Part shown: positions 56,628 through 64,000 of the stretch, one piece after another
Layout: each line of letters begins with the position of its first letter
Numbering within the stretch: the stretch's first letter is position 1
Source: Stachybotrys elegans
Taxonomy: Eukaryota; Ascomycota; Sordariomycetes; Hypocreales; Stachybotryaceae
Direction of reading: 5' to 3'
DNA length: 64,000 bases
Assembly: GCA_020746835.1 (NCBI GenBank)
Contig: JAGPNK010000010.1
Location: forward strand, 1,240,001 to 1,304,000
The notes under the pieces: model-generated
The model's input: only the letters and a program-made list of their open reading frames with translations
What the model was told of the DNA's origin: nothing
Databases searched by the model: none
Position numbers and translations under genes: made by a program

Positions 56628-58656
56628 ATGGATGAAATACGAATCGCCGTGATTGGTCTAGGTTCGAATCACAGCATATCCAGTGTTAAGCAGTTTGATT
56701 AATGCCATGAGAATTAGGACCAGCCGGGTTGGCAGCACTCAAGAACCTTCGTGAGGAAGGGTTCGACGCCGTCGGTCTAGACAGGAGAAATGCTCTTGGA
56801 GGCCTCTGGTCACTCAGCGATGACACTGAATGCACGTCTGCGTTGGAAGACACCTTGTCCAACCTGAGCAAATACGTTGTGAGTTACCTGTACCGGTCTC
56901 CTCGAGTTGCTATGACTAAACTTGTCAACAAGTCTGCCTTCTCGGACTTCCCGATACCCCGAGGTGCGCAAATAAATAAACCTGGTTTTGCTGAGTTCGT
57001 GGTACTGACGATGTGTAGACCAACCCTTGTTTTTGAACCGATCACAGGCTCAGTCATATTTCAGATCATACGCCGAGCATTTCAATCTGTTGGAGCACAT
57101 CAGATTCGGCATCGCCGTCAATCACGTGGTTCGAGCCGATTCTGGTGATAAGTGGATAGTTCATGCCACGGACTCTTGTCGTACTGTTTCTTTGACCTTT
57201 GACAAGGTGGTCTTCGCTACTGGCTGCGAGGCATTACCACGTTGGCCCGAAATGCCAGGCAGAAGTAATTTCACCGGTATCGTCCTCCATGCCCAGAACT
57301 ACAAGAGGTATTTGAGAGTCTCAGAGTACGAAGTAACACCATATTGACAGTGTGCTAGTCCTGAGGCGTTCGAAGGGAAGAGAGTGCTTGTTGTGGGAAT
57401 TGGAAACACTGCGTGTGATATTGCCCTTGGCTTAAAAGGACATGCCTCAACAATTTTCCAGGCCTACAGACGGGGTCGGGTAGTAGTCTCGCGCTATGAG
57501 GATGATGGAACTCCAAGTGATTGCACCCTCTCGTGGCAGTTCTTGGCACTCAAGTATCTCCTCGACTACTATTTCCCCCGGCTATCTGCTGTAATAGTCA
57601 ATGACTTCTTGATGAAGAAGATGATAAACGATGCTTCTCGGCATGGACCCGCTCACCTTTCCAGAAAATATCGGCTCAAACAAGCGGAGCATAACATCAG
57701 GGAATGGAGGTTGTCAACAGGGCTCAGCATGGCCTACTCTCTCCCTGCAGCCCAGGAGCACTTTACGAACTCCCTCCGTGACGGCTCAATCATACCTCAA
57801 AGGGGCTTCAAGGAGTTTGGGTATGGCGGCATGGTCATTCTTGAGGACGAAAGTGTTATTGAAGTGGACGCTGTCATTTTTTGCACAGGATACATACTTG
57901 ATTTCGGCATAATGCCCGAGCTTGAAATGGATGGTGCCGCGGGTCTGCCACTGACGAACGCCAACACTCTTCCACGACACGCCATACACAATACCATTAG
58001 CACGAAGCCTTACCTCCCCCGGCTCTTTCAGATGATCTTCCCACCAAAGTTTGCGACGTCGATTGCATTTCTCAGCTGGTCTGAGCCGCAAGACAGTGCT
58101 TGGTCAGTATCGGAGCTTGAAGCAATGGCCGTCGCCCAGCTCTGGGCGGGAGAGACGGCAAAGTCGCAACAGACGCCCTCTCCACCAACAAGTCAAAGCA
58201 AACCAGCCTCTTTCCCCATCTTGAAGGAGATGGAACGGCAAGTGGACGCTCATCACGAATGGTGGAGAAAGGCGTGGGAGATAGAGCCTTCTATCCGGCA
58301 TGGATTCGTCAGAGGCCACACGTGGTTTAGGTTTCTCCATGGTGCAGCGGGCACCGGCATGTACGAGCACCTGGATCATGTCCTTTCTACTCGTGGTTGG
58401 CGCCTATGGTGGCAAGATCGAGAATTACACCACTGGCTATCACAGGGACCACCAACCAGTCATGCCTGGAGGATCTTTGAGACCAACCCTCAGCAGATCC
58501 CTGGGTGTAGCAGAAGGGCCTGGCCAGGAGCGCGTCAGGCTGTTCAAAATATAGTAAGTGATAAAATTTGTTCAATCTTGCTTTCATTTACTAATACATC
58601 TGTAGAATGGCGCCCTGAGAGAGTTGAGAAGAAACCCTGACAAACCTGACTGCTAG
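56628..58656 (+). CDS. Flavin-containing (FMO-type) monooxygenase
   Basis: Six exons (56628-56661, 56718-56878, 56933-56963, 57019-57307, 57359-58553, 58606-58656) give 586 aa. The first intron falls inside the FAD Rossmann motif and its removal gives VIGLGPAGLAAL. The NADPH motif VVGIGNTACD lies about residue 180, and between them FATGCEALPRWPEMPG fits the FMO pattern. A C-terminal third (about 400-560), with many Trp and His, is longer than in small FMOs. These enzymes use NADPH and oxygen to oxidise soft nucleophiles (N, S) or carbonyls. Introns are 51-56 nt; the last has a perfect TACTAAC-like branch site, while the first donor (GTTCGA) is weak. The gene appears intact next to the dead SDR gene. 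Confidence 0.83.
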
Positions 58657-58946
58657 AAAGCGATGATGTCTTCCATGGAAGTTAGTGGTGATGAGGCAGC
58701 CGACGGATCGAAGACAACATGCATCAGTGAGCTCACAAGATCGATTCAGATGTCTCAGGGTATTGGCCATAAAAGAGCCTATAAGGCTAAGGAGACTTGA
58801 GGATTAGAAGATAGCAGTCATTACAAATGTTCCCCTTCTCCTTCCCCGTTTCGTTAATAAGAAAATGAACAGGGATACGCCAAACTCATACGAGCTACAA
58901 CATCGTACAGGAATGGAGACTTCCAAGAAGCCTGCCTAGTCGTCTA
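58657..58946. other. Short convergent intergenic region
   Basis: The 290 bases between the FMO gene (+) and the P450 gene (-) hold both 3' ends and nothing else seen. Confidence 0.6.
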
Positions 58947-60882
58947 CTAGTTGCGCAGCTTCATGTTGCAGATGATGCCCTTCTGGCGAGGGAACCAGCT
59001 TCCTGTGACGTCCCACTCGGCCTTGGGGTTGACAAGCTCAATGTCGTAGCGCTTCAGGAGGGTAGGCACGAGCTTGTAGATCTCGAGAGTGGCAAAATGT
59101 CTGCCGATGCAGATACGAGAACCACCGCCAAACGTGAGATCCGCGGCGTTGTAGAGGCGCATGCGCTCGGTGTAGGCCTCAGCTGTCTCGCCATCAGCCT
59201 GCAGCCAACGCTCTGGGCGGAAGATATCGGCATCGTCGCCGTAGACAGTCTTGTTGCGGTTGACGATGTAGGGGTTCATGCCCACGGCGTATCCGGCAGG
59301 TATGTAGCTGCCGTCGGGAAGAGTCAATCCAGACTCGGGCACGTAGCGCTCCATCATCAAGCACACACCAGGGTGCATACGCATGGCCTCACGGATGACG
59401 GCCTCGAGGTCTGGATAGGGAGGATAGTTAGTTTTGCAAGTGTTTGCGGAAACGCTATTTAGATCATCTTACAAGGAAGTGCTCGAGCCACACTGTACTT
59501 GGCCACGTCCTCCAGATCTGGGCAAGACTGGATCTCTTCGACCAGCTTGGTATAAATGAATCGGTTCTTGAGGACGTAGTAGAAGATGGCTCGCAGGGTG
59601 ATGGCAGTGGTATCGGCACCTGCGAGAAGGTTGACCAGGAGGTATCCCATGATAACGCCATCGTGGACGAGCTCGGGGTGCTCTGTCTTGGAGTCGATGA
59701 AGTGCTGGAGGAAGTCGGGAACGTTGGGGTCGTAGTTCTCGTCCTTGCCCTGGAGACGAGCCATCAAGTGCTGAACCGCAATGCCGGCGACATTGGCCAG
59801 GTTGGGAGGGCCGATACGCTTCACGGGGTTCTTGTCGAGCAGGAAGTCGAGGAAGGGCATCTGGCCGACAGCGGCGAAGCTGTTGGAGGGAACAGTGGTC
59901 AGCTACGCTGGATGATAATAAGCATGATGACACGCAACGTACTAGTCGAGCGACTTGTCGGCAAACTCGATGCTGTGGTCGAAGTCATGGCCACGGTCGA
60001 GGTATCCGAACCGCTCGCTGTAGGTTGCGACGCCGTTGACATCCCAGGAATCTATTCCATATGTCGTCAGCCTTGCCTTTCTCGAAGAGGATGCATACGC
60101 CACGTCACCAGACGGGAAGGCGCTTTGACTTACAAAAGGCGATCCACTCTCCGAGGTCGCATTGCTTCTCCGCGCCCTTGGTTGCGAATCGGGTGTCGAG
60201 CTGGTGCAGAAAGTCCCCGGTGACCTTCTCCATGAGGGGCTCGAGTGCCAGAACACTCGACATGGAGTAGTACTTGACGATGGGGCGTTTCATCCGTGCA
60301 TGCTCGGCTTGATCCGTCGTGCTGAACAGATGGTACGTAATCTTGCCATTGACGATGGCGCTGTTGTTGTGGTAGAACTCGGTCTACAAGGTTCAACTGT
60401 CAGTGCATAACTCTTTATTCCTTTGTTCTCTTGCTTCGTCGAAAGCCCCGAAGCGACTTCGACTAGCTGACGGTACGCTATGTGATTAATTTACCTTTCG
60501 CCACTTTCCGTCGGTGCCGTATACCGTCTTGATTAGCTCCGGCAGATCCAGATCAAGCAGGTTGGGGCCGATTCTGACAATGGGCCCATACTTCTCGTGA
60601 AGCTTCTTGGTCCGGATGTGCATATCTCCCCGCCTGACGGCAAGAAATCTCCAGAGATTGGTCCATCCTGTGACGAGTCATTGGCCATCAAATGCCGTTG
60701 CCACGGGCAGGACGTAGCGTTGATGACATACCGGCGAGAAAAGGGCCAGGATACTTCCTCAAAGGCGAGGTAAGATACGAGCCCGTCCACCAAGCGAGAG
60801 TGGTGACGGCGGGAACCCCGGCCACCAGGGCGGCCAGTGACTGGACGTCCAGGTCCAGAATCTTGGATGTCACAGCACCCAT
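58947..60882 (-). CDS. Cytochrome P450 (pisatin-demethylase-like)
   Basis: Six exons on the minus strand (in gene order 60882-60732, 60667-60495, 60383-60134, 60051-59943, 59879-59473, 59410-58947) give 517 aa, the usual P450 length. An N-terminal hydrophobic segment (about 15-38) and the Pro-rich hinge KYPGPF show an ER-anchored enzyme. The I-helix reads LLAGADTTAI, helix K EAVIREAMR, the PERF-like region FRPERW and the haem loop FGGGSRICIG with Cys464. The sequence style fits the CYP57/CYP682-like group often named pisatin demethylase, which oxidise plant phenolics or take part in secondary metabolism. All five introns (62-111 nt) agree in phase, and no lesion is seen. Confidence 0.9.
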
Positions 60883-63371
60883 CTCGGTTTTGGAATTGTG
60901 TGGCTTTTGCTCGAAAATGATTCAGGACCAGAAACTGATCCAATGCAGTGCAACCCAGGGGATGGAGATCAATACCTACAGAATTTTGTACAGAAACAGG
61001 TTGTGTCGTTGTTCTCTTCGCATGGGGGCAGAAAGCGACCCATTTGAGACGACGCTGCCAGCACCCTCTCCTTCTCATCCCTGAGGGCTGCGTCAAGTGC
61101 CGTGCATTTGGGAGCAGCATATCCACCCCATGGATGGTTAGAGGAGTGGAACTGTCATGGCAATAGTCTGGGGCAAGGGGGGGGGAGCGCTACACAGTAT
61201 GTGGCTAGGCGCGCGAGGCGAGACAGGCGAGGCAAAGAAATCCTTCAGGCTCTATTTTCTCTTCTCTCTGGAGCCCAGGGCCCAATGCAAACGTCTTAGC
61301 CTGGAGGTAGTCACGAACCGGGGGTTCCTCCTCGCCTAATTCTACGACATGGAAGTGAGAGATGTGAAGAGGTCGATCGTTATGCTTTCTAGGAAAGGAT
61401 CAAGATGAAAGGAGTGGCAAAGAAGCTGGGCAATCGACGCCCAGCATAATGAAGCCGAGGATCCATGTTCAGTATTACCAGTTGTTCAACTTATGAATCA
61501 ACTCCCTCTCCCATCTCTCCTTATCGGCCTGGGCAACGGGGGACCTGACGGGCTTTTTCGCAGGCCAAGGAAAGGAGAGGGTCTACACCATGGATAACGA
61601 ACAAAGCCAAGGTATACCTACTGGACCGTTATATGCCAGGGGTGAGTGTAGAACCCGCAGCAATATCTTCGTTGAGGAAACTAGTGGATGCATATCACAT
61701 GCACCCCTCTTCTGCACATCTTGCAAGACTTGGAATTGAAAGAGCAAAAAGATGCTGCAGCTATGTACATGATTCAGTATCCCTCCTCCCATCGCTCAGT
61801 TTGGCAGTGATGCCGGGGTATCTGATCAGCAGGACTGACTCCCACACACACTGGTTGACTGGCTGCCACCTCCAGAGCCTAAGCGAACAAATCTCGGTGC
61901 TCGCGGGCCATCCCGTAGGGTGCCGAGGAAATCCAATCCTTGTCCCATTGCCCTGAACGGAGTAGTTAGTACGTTTTATGAGAGCGCTAGAGCCGGAAGA
62001 TGGACCCGGGCTGGGGGTTTACCTTGGCATTTCCAACCACATTGAGAAAAAGTCGAAAGGTCCAATATGCAAAAAGCAAAGTATGTATCATCAGGCCATC
62101 GTCAATGTGCGCCATATCTCAATCAGTAATGATCACCAAGCATTGCAGGCATCGTCGCCTTCAGCTCCATGACCCAAACCTTCTCCTTTAATGAAGATGA
62201 CCTGCTTCTGTTGAAGTTCATGGTCCACTAATGAACAAGTCTAAACTTTGCCTGTCGATGGCTTGAGATAGGCGAAATTGCTTTGGTTGGAATGTCTGTG
62301 GGAGAGTTGCAATTAAGCGAACCTCGATATCGTCTTCTTGCCAAAAAAGCAAAGAGAGGTCTGACTCGCGCTGCCCGGGTCACCACCTTCAACGTTTCTG
62401 GGCTTTTTCTACTCTGGACAGACGTATGTGCGTATGTATGTACGCACATACAGCCCGTGCGTTGAAGGGGAATTGGGACCGATCATTTCATCCCGTCGTG
62501 GGTCAACGGCAACGGCTGGCTTAGTCTAAACGTCCGCTAGGCAGTCTGTGGCGAGCTTGGTTTGACGTCTTTCAAGAGGGTACCGATATGCAGGTCAGGG
62601 ATGATTTGATGTGGGACTCGACGGCTCCCTTGGCGGGGTGAAGCAAAAACTCGAGGCATCAAAGGAGTCGGCTTGCATGGCAGTGGCGTCTGGTAACACA
62701 CACTTGTTCAGCCGCATTTCAGCCCTGGCTTTAGCCCATACTTCTGGGTGCTCGCTTTCCGACTAAGCGGTACTCGAGCATCAACCCGGAGATGAGACGA
62801 AGGAGGACACAGAATTTGTCCGACGGAAGGGTCCCAAGACACCTGGCAAGGGCGGTGTCGAGTAGCGGGTCTAGGACCCTGGATGGTTGACAGGTTTTCC
62901 CCCTCGCACTTGTGGGCACCGTGTTGGGGGAGGGGAGAGAGGAGCTGGCTGTTGTTGCTTTTCTCGCCCGAGTCATATCCTTGCCTCTTTGCCTCTGTCC
63001 CAGGCGGGACTTGATCCCCATGTCCAAACGGCCACGACCTCTCCCTGTCAGGAGACTGAAAATCTCTGATGAAGACATCCCGTTGGACGATTTGCTTGCC
63101 TTCCAAGATAGACAGGAATTGCTTTTCGCGGACAGTGCTTGAAAACTTGGCCCTGCACTTCGTCCAGGTCTCTGCCCAAATGCTGTTTGGGGAGATCCTT
63201 GCGCCGCCGCACAAGCATCTGCTGGGGTTGAGTCCTGCTGATTTCTTCGACACCCTTTTCTTCTTTCAGTCCCACGTCCTACTAAAGACGACTCGTGCGC
63301 CGTTCGACAACGACTCGACTGATGCTTAGACAGCGAGGACAGCCAACATCAAGAGAAGCATAGCGCCAAAA
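60883..63371. other. 2.5-kb gene-free region before the SAT4-type gene
   Basis: Frames up to 181 codons (62708-63253, minus) exist but show no domain, splice structure or signal. A perfect hairpin lies at 62424-62451. Nothing else is recognised. Confidence 0.55.
62424..62451. repeat. Perfect 11-bp hairpin with 6-nt loop
   Basis: Arms at 62424-62434 (GTATGTGCGTA) and 62441-62451 are perfect reverse complements around the loop TGTATG. It lies in non-coding DNA far from any gene end. Confidence 0.85.
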
Positions 63372-64000
63372 ATGCCGATTGGAGGAGCAGGGCCATCGTC
63401 CGTCGCGGCCATGTGGTCGCTGACGACTGTCACGCTCATATTTGTCCTCCTCAGGATGTATACGCGATACTTCTACATCCACTCTATCGGCATCGACGAC
63501 CACGTCTACAACTTTGCCTTTGTCAGTCGACCCTCTCACCCACACCACACGATCAAGTCCGCGATAGGGGCGAATGGGACTGCTGTGGGAAGAAAACTGT
63601 GCTGACTGTTTACCCAGCTGCTATTGCTAATGTATACCATCTTCATCACGATATCGGCAACCTACGGCTTCGGTCAGAGCATGGCCAACATTGAGGACCC
63701 CCAAGACATGGTCAACGCAGTATTTTTCGAGGCTATTGGCCAACTCTTTGCCGTTACCGGCATGGCTGTAGCCAAGTGGTCGCTGGGGCTTTTCCTCCTT
63801 CGTATTGTCACATTAACCTGGCACAAGGTCATCATCTGGGGTGTCATGACGACCCTCATGGGCGCGTCCATCTCGGTCTGCTTCGTCTTCATGTTGCAAT
63901 GCACCCCGCCGGCATACCTCTGGGATCGCAGAATTCCGGGCGGGTTCTGCCACATCGACTCGACCCCAGTATCCTTCCTCCTTTGCAGTTAGTCGTCTCT
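63372..64000 (+). CDS. SAT4/rhodopsin-fold integral membrane protein, 5' part only
   Basis: Exons 63372-63521 and 63618 to about 63988 are visible, and the gene runs off the right edge. A probable intron starts at 63989 (GTTAGT), which avoids the TAG at 63990-63992. The product begins with a short loop, then a helix with the R-x-Y-x-R motif (LLRMYTRYF) and DD, a second helix, a loop starting YGFGQ, and further helices with AKWSLGLFLLRI and a Cys-containing loop. This is the order of fungal rhodopsin-fold (SAT4, DUF-type) membrane proteins, which often sit beside secondary-metabolite or effector genes. Their function is largely unknown. Confidence 0.8.

Noticed and set aside
56655..56680. GGTTCGAATC resembling a tRNA B box
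   Set aside because: No A box, acceptor stem or anticodon arm can be built around it; it is the start of the first FMO intron.
62708..63253. 181-codon minus-strand frame
   Set aside because: It has no recognisable domain, hydrophobic pattern or introns, and similar-length chance frames occur on the other strand.
1..64000. CRISPR arrays, bacterial operons, rRNA genes
   Set aside because: The window is eukaryotic with spliced genes; no direct-repeat/spacer array and no rRNA-like sequence was seen.

Overview
The window is nuclear DNA of a filamentous ascomycete, most probably a Sordariomycete and perhaps Hypocreales. The genes carry many short introns (mostly 43-115 nt, with GTRNGY donors, CTAAC/CTGAC-like branch sites and YAG acceptors). 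Intergenic regions are pyrimidine-rich, and the gene content is typical of Pezizomycotina: an RNAi-type RdRP, a Tps3-like trehalose subunit, CBM1-bearing feruloyl esterases and a SAT4/rhodopsin-fold membrane protein. Exons were joined by eye from splice consensus, phase and family similarity, so boundaries are good predictions but not transcript-proven.

Left part, about 1-29.4 kb, holds conserved core genes. In order: the 5' end of a secreted 3-phytase-like protein (-), an RNA-dependent RNA polymerase (+), the ribosome-assembly factor Rsa4/Notchless (+), a 6-kb gene-free stretch with a composite microsatellite, a trehalose-synthase regulatory subunit (+), a branched-chain-aminotransferase-like PLP enzyme (+), a FAR1-type zinc protein (-) divergent from the meiotic MutS homolog MSH4 (+), an intronless dynamin-family GTPase (+), and a Mn-type cation diffusion facilitator (+).

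Right part, about 29.7-64 kb, is accessory in character. It opens with a 247-bp Tc1/mariner-type MITE flanked by TA. Two nucleotidyltransferase-fold proteins follow; the second carries an in-frame 18-bp minisatellite between two aromatic repeats. Then come a secreted PAF-acetylhydrolase-like enzyme, two paralogous feruloyl esterases with CBM1 at opposite ends, a degenerate SNF2-helicase-like protein between them, and an unrecognised 611-aa protein with a possible E-x-K nuclease-like motif.

From 48.5 kb on lies a set of oxidative enzymes resembling an eroding secondary-metabolite locus: a P450 pseudogene, a fragment of a FAD monooxygenase, an intact FMN alpha-hydroxy-acid oxidoreductase, a secreted serine protease, an SDR pseudogene with three stops and two frameshifts, an intact FMO-type monooxygenase, an intact P450 and the start of a SAT4-type membrane protein. 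Dead and apparently live genes alternate.

The strongest candidates for undescribed biology are the minisatellite-bearing nucleotidyltransferase with its aromatic repeat module, and its unusual neighbours (NTase-like, SNF2-like and possible nuclease-like proteins) within 17 kb. Any joint function for these is speculation.
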